The translations under genes and the position numbers were made by a program. Source: Roseiarcus sp963730555 (lineage in GTDB: Bacteria > Pseudomonadota > Alphaproteobacteria > Rhizobiales > Beijerinckiaceae). Taken from it: 64,000 bases of DNA. Where the stretch lies: the NCBI GenBank assembly GCA_963730555.1, contig CAVSSS010000031.1:186001-250000 (forward strand), written 5' to 3'. Numbering within the stretch: position 1 is the stretch's first letter; each line of letters starts with the position of its first letter. Shown one piece after another: positions 1 to 8,720 of the stretch. The notes under the pieces are model-generated. The model did not search any database, was not told where the DNA came from, and saw nothing but the letters and a program-made list of their open reading frames with translations.

Positions 1-1033
1 CCAGTCCGCCGAGATCGTCTCGCGCCAGAACGGACGTTGGAACAAGAAGGTTGCGCGGAGGTAGTGCCCTGGGCGATCGAAATAGGCGATGTGCCTCTCC
101 ATCGCGAGATCAAGGGCTTCCGACCGCCAATGAATTGTCGAAAGCGCGCTCAGCGGCAGGGCGACAACGACGTAGTCCGCAATGACCGTCTCCTCGAAGC
201 CGTTCACCAGCATTTCGAGTTGGTACGCGCCGCCCTCCGTGAGCGGTTCGATCGCCGTCACATTCGCATTCAAGTGGATCTCGGCATCCAGCTCCTCGGC
301 GAGGCGGGTGAGGATCTGTTCGTTGCCGCCCACGACGGAGACGATGTCCATGTAGCCGTCGACGTCCATCAGGACATTTTTGAGGAAGGTAAGCCCGTTT
401 GTCTGGTGCGGGGGCGCGGCGACGTCGCTATGCGCCATGGCTCGGATGTAGCGACGCGCGGCGTCGTCTGTGAATTCTCTCTCAAGCAGGGCTGTGCCCG
501 AAATTTTAGCCCACGGATGAGCGTTGTCCTCTTCTGCGACTGAGAAATAGTAGGCTTCGGGACTGAGCAGATCCGCGCAGCGCTTGCGAAACGACAACGC
601 TTCGTCGCGGGTCCGCTCTCCAAAGGACTTCGCGAGATCGCCGGTCTCAAGAAAGATCTTGCCGTCGAGGACGCACGGGCGGCCTTGGATATGCTTAATC
701 TCCAGACCGATTTCCTTGACGATGAGATCATGCAGCGGGTCGGGGCCTAAACGCGAATAGTCGTAGATTTCCGCAACTCCGGCCTCATATGGTCCGATGC
801 CCGGAAACTGGCCCGTCTTGAGCTTTCCCCCGAGGCGGTCCGCCGCCTCAAACACCGTGATTTGGCAACTCGGGCCTGCTTTGGCGCCCAAATGCCAAGC
901 CGTGAACAATCCCCCCGGCCCGCCGCCGATGATCGCAACTCTGAATGGCCTCGAAATCCGCGGTGTCAGTTATCCGGCCAAATTCAAGGGCACCGCTCGT
1001 TGCGCCGCCAGCTTCAAGAGTTGTCCTTTCCAT
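1..1033 (-). CDS. FAD-dependent oxidoreductase, amine-oxidase-like (partial, runs off window start)
   Basis: Reading leftwards from about 950 there is one long open frame that never stops before base 1. It opens with a Rossmann dinucleotide motif (VAIIGGGPGG) followed by FEAADRLGGKL, the FAD-binding signature of flavin amine oxidases and NAD(P)-binding Rossmann oxidoreductases. The remainder (about 310 residues) has the expected mixed pattern, including an EAGVAEIYDYS segment, but the C-terminal half lies outside the window. The domain frame has an in-frame TAA just upstream of the motif and no good start codon. An ATG at 1031-1033 in another frame gives about 30 plausible N-terminal residues, so a one-base indel near 950 is likely. 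Substrate unknown. Confidence 0.75.
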
Positions 1034-1081
1034 GGTTGCTTGCGCCTCTGCTTGGCTTCCTGCTGGCCCCTTAGCTTGGTT

Positions 1082-1958
1082 TTAGGGCTTAGCGCTTTGC
1101 GCTGGCGCCACAGTCCACTCGACGAACTGAACCGGCTGACCGCCGCCGTTTGCCAGAACAATCTGTTTGTCGGCCGACGCCGGCGACCATTCCGTCATTT
1201 CGAACGCCTTGCGCACCTCCGGGTTTTTCGGTCCGGCGGCGGCGTCAGAGCCTTCCGGGAGCAAGCCAAACGTCAGTTCCCCATTTTCGACCATTCGCAC
1301 GGTCGGATAGTGATCCGTCTTCACGATCCGACTGCCGGGCGGAAATCGTCACGTTCCGGATGGCGACCGTCATTGCCCCTGCCTTGAGAATTTCCTTTTC
1401 CGCGTCGCCAAATTTGGACGTCGGGATCTGAGCGAATTCGGCAAGGCCATTCGCCTTGAGGTACTGTTCGCTAAAATCCTCCGTACCCTCGGCCCAGGGA
1501 CCGCCGACAGACAATCCAGCGAAGACGTACGGCTCAGACCCCCGATTTTCGGTCCGTGACGCGGGCAGGACAGCGTAATTGCAAGCCATCATGTCCCCCG
1601 GGTCCGCTGTGTGTTCGGAACTCTCGGCTTGGACCCCTCCCGCGCTGAGGAAGCGGCACATCGGTGCGGGATCTCCGGTGATGACGGCCGAACCGCTCAG
1701 AGTCATTTCGACATAGGCCCACTTTGGAGCCGCGGCCGTCTCCTCCACGACCTTCCCCGCCGGCAAGGAATAAAACTCCGCCCAAATTTCGCCGCCAGGC
1801 GCCATGCCTTCGGTCGAGATCGTGGCGGAACCGCTCATCGACGTGATGATCCCGGGACCAGTCGCCGCGGTCTGGGCCACGGACACCAATGGAAAGGGGG
1901 TTATCGCTCCCGCCGAGATCGCAACCGCAGCTACCGTACGCAAGAGATCACTTTTCAT
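1082..1958 (-). CDS. Secreted protein of unknown function, frameshifted near 1330
   Basis: The start is ATG at 1956-1958, preceded by a strong GAGGAGG ribosome site. The first 30 or so residues form a signal peptide (MKSDLLRT, a hydrophobic stretch, then VSVAQTAA), so the product is exported. The body is a roughly 260-residue protein rich in Gly, Ser and Thr, with a cupin-like beta-strand rhythm; I do not recognise the family. Near 1325-1340 the frame shifts: the upstream part reads through IRNVTISARQS, and the C-terminal 80 residues (beginning VKTDHYPTVRM) continue in another frame to a stop at 1082. One base restores a single ORF, so a sequence error is as likely as a real mutation. An FNR-type box lies about 90 bases upstream. 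Confidence 0.6.
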
Positions 1959-2045
1959 TGAAGCCTCCTCGTCCGACGCCCGCGTCACGCGTGTTCGGCG
2001 ACCTGTGCATCGAGGGGTAAGTACCAGGGACAACACCTCTCTGTA

Positions 2046-2059
2046 TTGACGTAGATCAA
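2046..2059. promoter_or_regulatory. FNR/FixK-type box
   Basis: The 14-mer TTGACGTAGATCAA matches TTGAY-N4-RTCAA at all conserved positions of the FNR/FixK/Anr dyad. It lies in the non-coding stretch before the secreted-protein gene whose start is at 1958 (minus strand). This suggests control by a Crp/Fnr-type regulator responding to oxygen, nitric oxide or redox state. The transcription start is unknown, so activation versus repression cannot be told. Confidence 0.55.
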
Positions 2060-2227
2060 TAGAGAGACGGTATTCTTTGCTGTTGAGATACACTTCGACG
2101 ACCGCTCATCGCTCAAAAATTGGAAGCTGGCTGCGCAAAACCGGAACATTGTTTCTCTCCCATCGCCGAGGGGAACGATCGATCCATTCGGCGCCTGCGC
2201 GGGCGCGATGGTACCCACGACGGGCAC

Positions 2228-2538
2228 TCATTGTGTATCTGCGAGCAATTTCAGGAGTTCGGCGCCCGAGCGCCCGCCGGGCAGCTCGCGATCCATGCCG
2301 CTCACGTGCTTGACGATGTCGTTCAGGCCCAAGCCCCATTGCGGCAGTTCGTTATAGTCTTCGGATTGAGCCTTCGCGGCGTCAGCCCGAAGGCGTGGAG
2401 CGCCGCACAGAAGCGGTTCTGCAGATTGGCGTAATAGGCGCCGCCCGCCGCCGAGACGGTTCCTGCGGCCGTACCTCAGAAGACAATTCTTAAGTCCGGC
2501 TTGATGGGGTCGGGCAGCACGTGCAAAGGCGCGCCCAT
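2228..2538 (-). pseudogene. mug: mug: degraded G/U(T) mismatch-specific DNA glycosylase
   Basis: After an AGGAGGG ribosome site, ATG at 2536-2538 opens a frame reading LPDPIKPDLRIVF, which is followed by TGA where the family has a cysteine (VFCGTAAG). The same frame then continues GTAAGTVSAAGGAYYANLQNRF and HAFGLTPRRL, shifts frame, and continues as ELPQWGLGLNDIVKHVSGMDREL to a stop at 2228. These are hallmark blocks of the Mug/TDG family of uracil/thymine mismatch glycosylases. Only about 105 of the usual 165 or so residues remain, and the C-terminal third is missing. An internal stop, a frameshift and a truncation together argue for a genuine pseudogene rather than one sequencing error. Confidence 0.75.
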
Positions 2539-2599
2539 TACCCTCCTGCTTCACTTCGCCCAGCGGAACCCCGAGCGGCTTCGAGCGCAGCTTTGCGCG

Positions 2600-3037
2600 T
2601 CACCGCAGCGTGTAGCGGTATACGTTGCTGTCCCGCTTCTGAAACCCGAGCTTCTGGTACAAGCGATTGGCCGCCTCCCCCGAGGGGCGGGAGGTCAGAT
2701 CGACTGTCCTCGAGCCGGCGGCTTTCGCCAGGACCAGCGCTTCTCTGGTAAGCGCCTGCGCAACGCCTTGTCCTCGATATCGTTCGTCAACGACGACGTC
2801 TTCTATGATTGCGCGTATGCCCGTCGGAATCGCGAAAGTGACCAGCGTCAGCATTCCGACGAGCTTGCCGGATTGGCGGACTGCCAGCAGGACGGTTCCG
2901 GGGGCACTGACCATGGTCTCCAACTCTTCCTGGGTGGGCGCCTTTGCCGACGAGGACAATTGACTGACCAGAGCACGGATCGAATCCGCCAAGGATGGCG
3001 TGATCGCGGTGATTGTCTCGATCTCGAATACAGCCAT
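2600..3037 (-). CDS. GNAT family N-acetyltransferase
   Basis: A 145-residue protein of normal size for a stand-alone GNAT domain. Motif A is clear near residues 78-95 (EDVVVDERYRGQGVAQAL, containing the R/Q-x-x-G-x-G/A acetyl-CoA pyrophosphate loop), and the family's C-terminal block follows (ANRLYQKLGFQKRDSNVYRY). It therefore probably transfers an acetyl group from acetyl-CoA to an amine. The substrate cannot be deduced. Its ATG lies one base after the TGA of the upstream phosphomannomutase gene (TGAGATG), so the two genes are almost certainly co-transcribed. Confidence 0.85.
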   Translation of the reverse strand: MAVFEIETITAITPSLADSIRALVSQLSSSAKAPTQEELETMVSAPGTVLLAVRQSGKLVGMLTLVTFAIPTGIRAIIEDVVVDERYRGQGVAQALTREALVLAKAAGSRTVDLTSRPSGEAANRLYQKLGFQKRDSNVYRYTLR

Positions 3038-3038
3038 C

Positions 3039-4583
3039 TCAAATCGTTTGGTTATAGGCGCCCACTTCGGGGTTCTCGCGCAAAATCCGGTCTACCGCCT
3101 CGAACATTGAGCGCATGCGCGCTTCCGACGCCGGACTCTCTACGACGACCACCAGCTCCGGTTTGTTCGACGAAGCGCGGACCAGTCCCCACGTGCCGTC
3201 CTCCACCGTGACCCGGACCCCGTTCACGGTGACGAGATCGCGGATGGGCTGCCCAGCGAACGGCTCGCCGCGGGCCTGCATGGTCTGGAGCCGCGCGACA
3301 ACTCGGTCGGCGACTTCGTACTTAATCTCGTCGTCGCAATGCGGCGACATGGTCGGCGAGCCCCAGGTCTTGGGCAGTTCGCGATAGAGATCGGCCATCG
3401 ACTTCCCCGGATTGCGGTCCAGCATGTCGAGGATAGCGATCGCGGTGACGAAGCCGTCGTCATAACCGCGCCCCACCGGCGCGTTGAAGAAGAAATGCCC
3501 CGACTTCTCGAAGCCGGCGAGCGCATTCAAGTCCCTCACCCGCCGCTTGATGTGCGAATGGCCGGTCTTCCAGAAGTCGACCTTGACGCCATTGGCGCGA
3601 AGCGCGGGATCGGTCGCGAAGAGGCCGGTTGACTTCACGTCAACGACGAAGGTCGCGCCCATGTGCAGCGTCGACAGGTCGCGCGCGAGCATCACCCCGA
3701 TCTTGTCGGCGAAAATCTCCTGGCCCTCGTTGTCGACAATTCCGCAGCGGTCGCCGTCGCCGTCGAAGCCGAGCGCGAGGTCGGCTTGGGTCTCCTTCAC
3801 TGCTGCCGCCATCGCGTGCAGCATCCGCATATCCTCGGGGTTCGGGTTATAGCGGGGAAAGGTGAAGTCGAGTTCGCAGTCGAGGGGAACGACCTCGACG
3901 CCAAGCGCGGTCAGGAGCTTGGGCGCGAACGCCCCGGCGGTGCCGTTGCCGCAAGCCGCGACGACCTTGAGAGGGCGGCGGAGCTTCGGCCGGCTGGTCA
4001 GATCGGCGATGTAGCGCGCCGGGAAGTCGGGGACGAATTCATAGCCGCCTCCCGCCTCCGGACCATAGTCGCCGGCCAAAACGATGTCGCGCAGCCGCGC
4101 CATCTCGTCCGGGCCGAAGGTCACCGGCCTCGCCGCGCCCATCTTGACCCCGGTCCAGCCGTTGTCGTTGTGGGAGGCGGTCACCATCGCCACCGCGGGT
4201 GTATCGAGAGCGAACTGGGCGAAATAGGCCATCGGCGTGAGCGCGAGCCCGATGTCGCGGACATAGGCGCCTCCCGCCATAAGGCCAACGGTCAGCGCGA
4301 GCTTGATCGAAGCCGAATAGCTCCGGAAGTCGTGGCCGACGACGATCTCGCGAGGGACGCCAAGCTCTTTGAGGAGACGTGCGAGGCCGAGCCCGAGCGC
4401 TTGCGCGCCCATCAGGTTGATCTCCTTTTCGATGAGCCAGCGCGCGTCATATTCGCGAAAGCCGGTCGGCTTCACCATCGGCTGCGATTCAAAAGCGTAG
4501 CTGTTGGGGGAGAGTTTGGGCGCGGGTTTGGGGAACAAGCGGACCTCAGCCATCGGCATGCCAGGCGCGGCGCGCGGCGACAA
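3039..4583 (-). CDS. Phosphomannomutase/phosphoglucomutase
   Basis: A 514-residue alpha-D-phosphohexomutase, slightly longer than the usual 460-500. The active-site phosphoserine loop TASHNDNGWTGVK is intact (about residue 138). The metal-binding loop appears as GFDGDGDRCGIVD and the sugar-binding segment as FEKSGHFFF. The enzyme interconverts the 1- and 6-phosphates of mannose or glucose, supplying sugar nucleotides for lipopolysaccharide, exopolysaccharide or glycoconjugates. The first ten residues (MSPRAAPGMP) may not be translated: MAEVRLFPKP at residue 11 is an equally good start. It precedes the GNAT gene in one operon. A divergent envelope-type gene cluster begins about 270 bases away. 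Confidence 0.88.
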   Translation of the reverse strand: MSPRAAPGMPMAEVRLFPKPAPKLSPNSYAFESQPMVKPTGFREYDARWLIEKEINLMGAQALGLGLARLLKELGVPREIVVGHDFRSYSASIKLALTVGLMAGGAYVRDIGLALTPMAYFAQFALDTPAVAMVTASHNDNGWTGVKMGAARPVTFGPDEMARLRDIVLAGDYGPEAGGGYEFVPDFPARYIADLTSRPKLRRPLKVVAACGNGTAGAFAPKLLTALGVEVVPLDCELDFTFPRYNPNPEDMRMLHAMAAAVKETQADLALGFDGDGDRCGIVDNEGQEIFADKIGVMLARDLSTLHMGATFVVDVKSTGLFATDPALRANGVKVDFWKTGHSHIKRRVRDLNALAGFEKSGHFFFNAPVGRGYDDGFVTAIAILDMLDRNPGKSMADLYRELPKTWGSPTMSPHCDDEIKYEVADRVVARLQTMQARGEPFAGQPIRDLVTVNGVRVTVEDGTWGLVRASSNKPELVVVVESPASEARMRSMFEAVDRILRENPEVGAYNQTI

Positions 4584-4666
4584 GCTGGCGCGGGCTTAGA
4601 CGAGCCGGACGACCGAAGCAACCGGCGACCGCCGCGCCCGCCTCGAAGCGGACAGCGCGCCGGCGC

Positions 4667-4833
4667 TTGACCCGAATGCGCGAACTGTTAAAACCTCGCG
4701 TGCAGTCCTGTTGGAGGCGGAGCGAGGGGTCATCGCTGCCCGCAGGGACGAGATATCTCTCAATAGTGTCGGGGCGAAACGAACGGGAGGTCACCGAGCG
4801 CCGAGCGTGAAACGCGGGGGTCGGCGCTCTTTT
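4667..4833 (+). ncRNA. Candidate small RNA or structured 5' leader
   Basis: The 267-base gap between divergent genes has the outline of a transcription unit without an ORF. There is a possible promoter (TTGACC at 4667-4672, TTAAAA at 4688-4693, spacing 15). A strong imperfect hairpin follows at about 4705-4749 (GTCCTG arm against CAGGGAC, enclosing GCGGAGCGA against TCGCTGCCCGC). A terminator-like hairpin with a T-run lies at 4796-4833. It could be a free-standing RNA or an attenuated leader of the gene at 4851. I do not recognise a known RNA family. Confidence 0.35.
4796..4833 (+). terminator. Rho-independent terminator or attenuator
   Basis: A perfect 9-bp inverted repeat, GAGCGCCGA (4796-4804) and TCGGCGCTC (4821-4829), encloses a 16-base loop and is followed directly by TTTTGTT. 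It lies only about 18 bases before the GTG start of the acyltransferase gene, so it would end any transcript that starts upstream. Confidence 0.6.
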
Positions 4834-4850
4834 GTTGATGGAGTTCGGCC

Positions 4851-5372
4851 GTGAATCTATCCGATCTGCGCTCCACTGGCGTCCTGGCGGTCGTGCGCCG
4901 CGAGGTTCGTCCTATGTTTTCGGAGTTGCGCCGGCTCTATTTTAATAAAGTCTGGGGAATGGATATTCAGCCTGGTTGCCGGATTTCCTATTCAGCGAAA
5001 TTAGACAAGAACTATCCTCGCGGCATTCACGTTGGCCAAGACACCGCGATTAATTTCGGCGCCTGCGTTCTCGCCCACGACACTGTGCGGGGACTTCACG
5101 TCGATACGTGGATTGGCAAGGAATGTAACATTGGCGCTCAAAGCATGATTTTACCAGGGGTTAGAATTGGTGACAATTGCGTCGTTGCCGCAGCCAGCGT
5201 TGTGATGAAGGACGTTCCATCCAATTCGCTAGTCGCCGGCAACCCGGCTCGGATTATGGAAAGGGGTATCAAAACCGGCCGATTGGGCATTATCGATCGC
5301 ACTGTCCGGCCGGACTTCGGAACGCCTTCGGCCGTACCTGACGAAACGGCTCCCGAAAAAGCGGCTTCGTGA
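4851..5372 (+). CDS. Left-handed beta-helix (hexapeptide) acyltransferase
   Basis: A 173-residue protein starting at GTG 4851. From about residue 40 it shows the hexapeptide-repeat rhythm of serine-acetyltransferase-like and WbbJ-like O-acyltransferases: GIHVGQDTAINFG, WIGKECNIGAQSMILPGVRIGDNCVVAAASVV, then the family end SLVAGNPARIM. The N-terminal 40 residues are short compared with CysE, so it is not a standard serine acetyltransferase. Such proteins acetylate (or acylate) sugars or other small hydroxyl compounds from acyl-CoA as trimers. It heads a compact same-strand set (SDR, AMP ligase, LuxE-like, LuxC-like), which suggests that the product of that pathway, or its carrier, is acylated. 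Confidence 0.8.
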   Translation: MNLSDLRSTGVLAVVRREVRPMFSELRRLYFNKVWGMDIQPGCRISYSAKLDKNYPRGIHVGQDTAINFGACVLAHDTVRGLHVDTWIGKECNIGAQSMILPGVRIGDNCVVAAASVVMKDVPSNSLVAGNPARIMERGIKTGRLGIIDRTVRPDFGTPSAVPDETAPEKAAS

Positions 5373-5407
5373 AGCCGACCGCCGGTTGACTTCATAGGCG
5401 TGAACCC

Positions 5408-6157
5408 ATGACCATCATCGACCTCAGCGGCCGCGTGGCCATCGTGACCGGCGCGTCGCGCGGCATCGGGCGAGCCGCGGCCGAAACTCTGCTCAAGGCA
5501 GGGGCGACCGTCGTGCTCAACGCTCGCGCGTCGAACGAAGCCTCAGCGAGCTTCGCGGAACTGGAGAAAGCCTATCCCGACCGCGTGACCGCGGTTTACG
5601 GGTCCGTCGCGGAGAGCGCCACCGCGACCGCGCTCATCCAGAGCGCCATGAAGCACAAGCGCCTCGACATTCTGGTCAACAACGCCGGCATCCTGCGCGA
5701 TAAGCTCATCGGCATGATTTCGGACGCCGAGATCAACGAACTGTTCGACGTCAATATCATCGGCTTGATCAAGATTACCCAGCTCGCCGCGCGCTTGATG
5801 TCGAGACGCAAGAGCGGGTCGATCATCAACATCTCGTCGATCGTCGGGAGGCGGGGAAACGCTGGACAGACAGTCTATTCCGCGACCAAGGCCGCCGTCA
5901 TTGGGGCGACGTTTTCCGCGGCTAAGGAGCTCGCGCCGATGAACATTCGCGTCAACGCGGTTGCGCCCGGGCTGATCCAAACCTCGATGATCGAGGCAAT
6001 TCCTGACGACAAGCGCAAGCGCCTCGAATCGCAAGTCGCGATGGGTCGCGTTGGAACCTCGCAAGACGTCGCCGACACGATCCTGTTTCTGGCCTCTGAC
6101 CTGTCGTCCTATGTGACGGGGCAGATCATCGGAGTTGATGGCGGCCTCATTGTGTGA
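5408..6157 (+). CDS. Short-chain dehydrogenase/reductase (FabG-like)
   Basis: A 249-residue classical SDR. It has the NADP-binding motif TGASRGIG near residue 16, NNAG near residue 92, the catalytic Ser (INISS) and the Y-x-x-x-K pair (YSATKAA), and the terminal GQIIGVDGG block typical of 3-oxoacyl-[ACP] reductases. It probably reduces a keto-acyl group (or another carbonyl) with NAD(P)H in the cytoplasm. It lies 35 bases after the acyltransferase gene and about 50 before the AMP ligase gene, on the same strand, so a shared operon is likely. FabG-like members of such cassettes can also act on sugars; the substrate is inferred only from the neighbours. Confidence 0.85.
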   Translation: MTIIDLSGRVAIVTGASRGIGRAAAETLLKAGATVVLNARASNEASASFAELEKAYPDRVTAVYGSVAESATATALIQSAMKHKRLDILVNNAGILRDKLIGMISDAEINELFDVNIIGLIKITQLAARLMSRRKSGSIINISSIVGRRGNAGQTVYSATKAAVIGATFSAAKELAPMNIRVNAVAPGLIQTSMIEAIPDDKRKRLESQVAMGRVGTSQDVADTILFLASDLSSYVTGQIIGVDGGLIV

Positions 6158-6205
6158 GGCCGATCGGACATCGCGCTAAGGGATCGATCGCTGTCAGCAA
6201 TTGCT

Positions 6206-7672
6206 ATGAAAGATGTGGACCACTCCTGCGGCGGACTTCTTCCGCTCATCGCGTCCCTCGAGGCGGCGCCAGCGGTCTATGACGATCGTAGCGACAGCTG
6301 GCTGACGCGCGAAGAGCTGCGGAATGCGAGCCTTGATCTCGCCAAGAGCATCGCCTCTGAACAAAAGCGTCTGGTCTTTCTGCTCTGCGGCGTCAATTCC
6401 GAAACGATCATCGGTCTTCTCGCCGCGGCGGCTGCAGGCCACGCGACGGCGCTGATTGACCCAGCGCTGCCCGAGCACCCGATGACGAGTCTCATCGAGT
6501 CGTATCAGCCCGATCTCATTCTGGGGGCGCGCGGCGCGATCGAGAAACTGCCCGACATCGGCAAGGCCGCGGCGGGCTCGTCGCCGTCTCGCGCAGGCGC
6601 CGTCGAATGGATCGCGAGGGAGAACGGCTCGTCGTTTCAGCCCATCGACCCAGCCTTGCAGCTGCTTCTGTCCACGTCGGGGACGACCGGCAGCCAGAAA
6701 TATGTGCGACTGTCGCGTGAGGCCGTTGTCGCCAACGCGCGTCAGATCGCTCGGGCGCTGGCCATCGACGAACGTAGCGTCGGCGTCGCCCATTTGCCGC
6801 TGCATTATTCTTACGGGCTTTCCGTTGCGACTTCGCATCTGACGACCGGCGGCCGACTGTGTTTCATTAACGATTCGATCACTTCGCCGAGCTTCTGGTC
6901 AAAGATTGGAACTGTCGGCGGATCGCATTTTCCAGGCGTGCCCTTCCACTATGTCGCGCTCGCCCGCCTGGGCCCGAGCCTCGTGCCCGACTCCGTCAAG
7001 ACCTTCACGCAGGCTGGCGGAGCGCTCGACCTTCGCGTTCAGACCAAGATCCGGGAATGGGCGGCGCAGCGCGGCGGCCAGTTCTACGTCATGTATGGGC
7101 AGACAGAGGCCTCCCCGCGCATGGCGACGCTGCAGCACGAAGATCATTCTCGCAAAGCAGGCTCCGTGGGCGTCGCCCTGGATGGCGGCCGATTCTCGAT
7201 CGTTGACGAGAACGGCTTGGCCCTGCCGGCCGAGGCGGTCGGGACGGTGGTCTATGAAGGCCCCAACGTCATGTTGGGTTACGCCATGTCGCGGGCCGAC
7301 CTTGGCAAGGGCGACGAGATGAGCGGTCGCCTCGAGACCGGCGACCTTGGACGGCTGGATGCGGAGGGGTTTCTTTACCTGACCGGCCGCACCAAGCGTT
7401 TCGCCAAGATCGCCGGATATCGCCTGGGGCTCGACGAGATCGAAAGGGAGCTGTTCCCCGTCTGCCCCGTCGCCTGTCTCGACCTTGGAGAGAAAATCGC
7501 GGTCGCGCACGAGCAGGAGCAGGATGCGGCGCTCAAGGCTCGCGTCCGCGAGCTCGCCGACACATATAAGGTGCCCTCGTCGAGCTTCGCATTGCGCAAA
7601 GTCGCGCAGATCCCGCGCGCCGCGAGCGGCAAGATCGATTACGCGCGCCTGAAGGATCTCGTGAGTGTTTGA
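6206..7672 (+). CDS. AMP-dependent acyl (fatty acid) synthetase/ligase
   Basis: A 488-residue member of the ANL adenylate-forming superfamily. Core motifs are in the expected order: the P-loop-like LLLSTSGTTGSQKYV (about 150), YGQTEASPRM (about 300), the hinge block ETGDLGRLDAEGFLYLTGRTKRFAKIAG (about 375-400), and the catalytic lysine block PRAASGKIDY near the end. It activates a carboxylic acid with ATP to an acyl-AMP and passes it to CoA or a carrier. Its 3' end overlaps the start of the LuxE-like gene by 8 bases, so translation is probably coupled. No acyl carrier protein gene is visible nearby. The acid is unknown. Confidence 0.85.
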   Translation: MKDVDHSCGGLLPLIASLEAAPAVYDDRSDSWLTREELRNASLDLAKSIASEQKRLVFLLCGVNSETIIGLLAAAAAGHATALIDPALPEHPMTSLIESYQPDLILGARGAIEKLPDIGKAAAGSSPSRAGAVEWIARENGSSFQPIDPALQLLLSTSGTTGSQKYVRLSREAVVANARQIARALAIDERSVGVAHLPLHYSYGLSVATSHLTTGGRLCFINDSITSPSFWSKIGTVGGSHFPGVPFHYVALARLGPSLVPDSVKTFTQAGGALDLRVQTKIREWAAQRGGQFYVMYGQTEASPRMATLQHEDHSRKAGSVGVALDGGRFSIVDENGLALPAEAVGTVVYEGPNVMLGYAMSRADLGKGDEMSGRLETGDLGRLDAEGFLYLTGRTKRFAKIAGYRLGLDEIERELFPVCPVACLDLGEKIAVAHEQEQDAALKARVRELADTYKVPSSSFALRKVAQIPRAASGKIDYARLKDLVSV

Positions 7673-8720
7673 GCGTCTCCTTAACCAGCCGCCCTATTCG
7701 CTGAGGCAAGCCGATAAGGAGCCGCTTCTGCTCGAAGGGCTCAACGAGCTGACGCGCTATCATTACGAGAAGAGTCCCGAATACGCCCGGATAATCGATG
7801 CGGCCTGGGACGGCCTTAAGACCTATCGCTCGGTCGCCGAAGTTCCCTATCTGCCGGTGAGCCTGTTCAAGGAAATGGAATTGAAGAGCACCACGCTTCC
7901 GGCGATGGTCATGCGCTCGAGCGGCACGACCGGACAAAGAACGAGCCGCATCATCATCGACAACGAGACGGCGCGGCGTCAGTCGGAAGCTTTGGTCGCG
8001 TCATTCCGGCCCATTCTCGGTGCCCGCCGTTTGCCGTTCCTCGCGATCGACACGAAGGACGTGATCAAGCCGACCGATCTCACCGCGCGCGGCGGCGGCG
8101 TCTTGGGCATGATGAAGTTCGGCGCCAAAACAGCCTTCGCCCTCGATGCGCAACTGCAAATGGACAGGGGGCTTGTCGAGACTTTCGTCCGCGCGAACGG
8201 CGCCGAGCCGTTTCTCATTTTCGGCTTTACCTTTCTCGTTTGGGACAAGCTTTACCGGGCGTTCGCGGACGGCGAGGTCGACCTTTCGAACGCAATCCTC
8301 ATTCATTCGGGCGGCTGGAAAAAGCTTGAAGCGCAAAAAGTCTCCAACGCCGAGTTCCGGGCTGCGCTGAAGCGCCGGTTCAATTTGACCAGAATTTTCA
8401 ACTTCTATGGATTCGTCGAGCAGATCGGCTCCGTCTTCATCGAGGGCCCGGACGGATTGCTCTATCCGCCCAATTTCACCGACATCATCGTGAGGCGACC
8501 GCATAGCTGGGAGCCCGCGGAGATCGGAGAAGACGGCGTCATCCAGGTTGTGTCGCTGCTGCCGCGATCCTATCCGGGCCATAGCGTGCTCACAGAGGAC
8601 ATGGGCGTCGTAGAGACGATCGACGCAGGCGCCGGCGCCCGTTTCGGCAAGGCGATCCGGGTTGTCGGCCGCGCCCCGAAGACGGAGCTCAGGGGTTGCA
8701 GCGACGTGATCGCCGCGTGA
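7665..8720 (+). CDS. LuxE-like acyl-protein synthetase
   Basis: A 351-residue protein with a GTG start at 7665 overlapping the ligase gene. It contains MRSSGTTGQRTSRIIIDNETA and later FNFYGFVEQIGSVFIEG, features of the LuxE/PaaK-type acyl-protein synthetase family. In luminous bacteria LuxE activates fatty acid with ATP and hands the acyl group to LuxC for reduction to aldehyde. Here a LuxC-like gene follows after a repeat element, so the same partnership is likely. No luxA, luxB or luxD is present, so this is not bioluminescence. The stop codon lies inside one copy of a 20-bp direct repeat (see the 8702-8875 feature). Confidence 0.82.
   Translation: MFERLLNQPPYSLRQADKEPLLLEGLNELTRYHYEKSPEYARIIDAAWDGLKTYRSVAEVPYLPVSLFKEMELKSTTLPAMVMRSSGTTGQRTSRIIIDNETARRQSEALVASFRPILGARRLPFLAIDTKDVIKPTDLTARGGGVLGMMKFGAKTAFALDAQLQMDRGLVETFVRANGAEPFLIFGFTFLVWDKLYRAFADGEVDLSNAILIHSGGWKKLEAQKVSNAEFRAALKRRFNLTRIFNFYGFVEQIGSVFIEGPDGLLYPPNFTDIIVRRPHSWEPAEIGEDGVIQVVSLLPRSYPGHSVLTEDMGVVETIDAGAGARFGKAIRVVGRAPKTELRGCSDVIAA

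Noticed and set aside
3663..4670. A long plus-strand open frame opposite the phosphomannomutase gene
   Set aside because: It is the antisense shadow of a conserved enzyme in a GC-rich genome; its translation has no recognisable motif and is biased to Arg, Ala and Glu.
4546..4794. Minus-strand 82-codon ORF upstream of the phosphomannomutase
   Set aside because: It overlaps the candidate RNA region and the gene start, has an Arg-rich shadow composition, and has no ribosome site.
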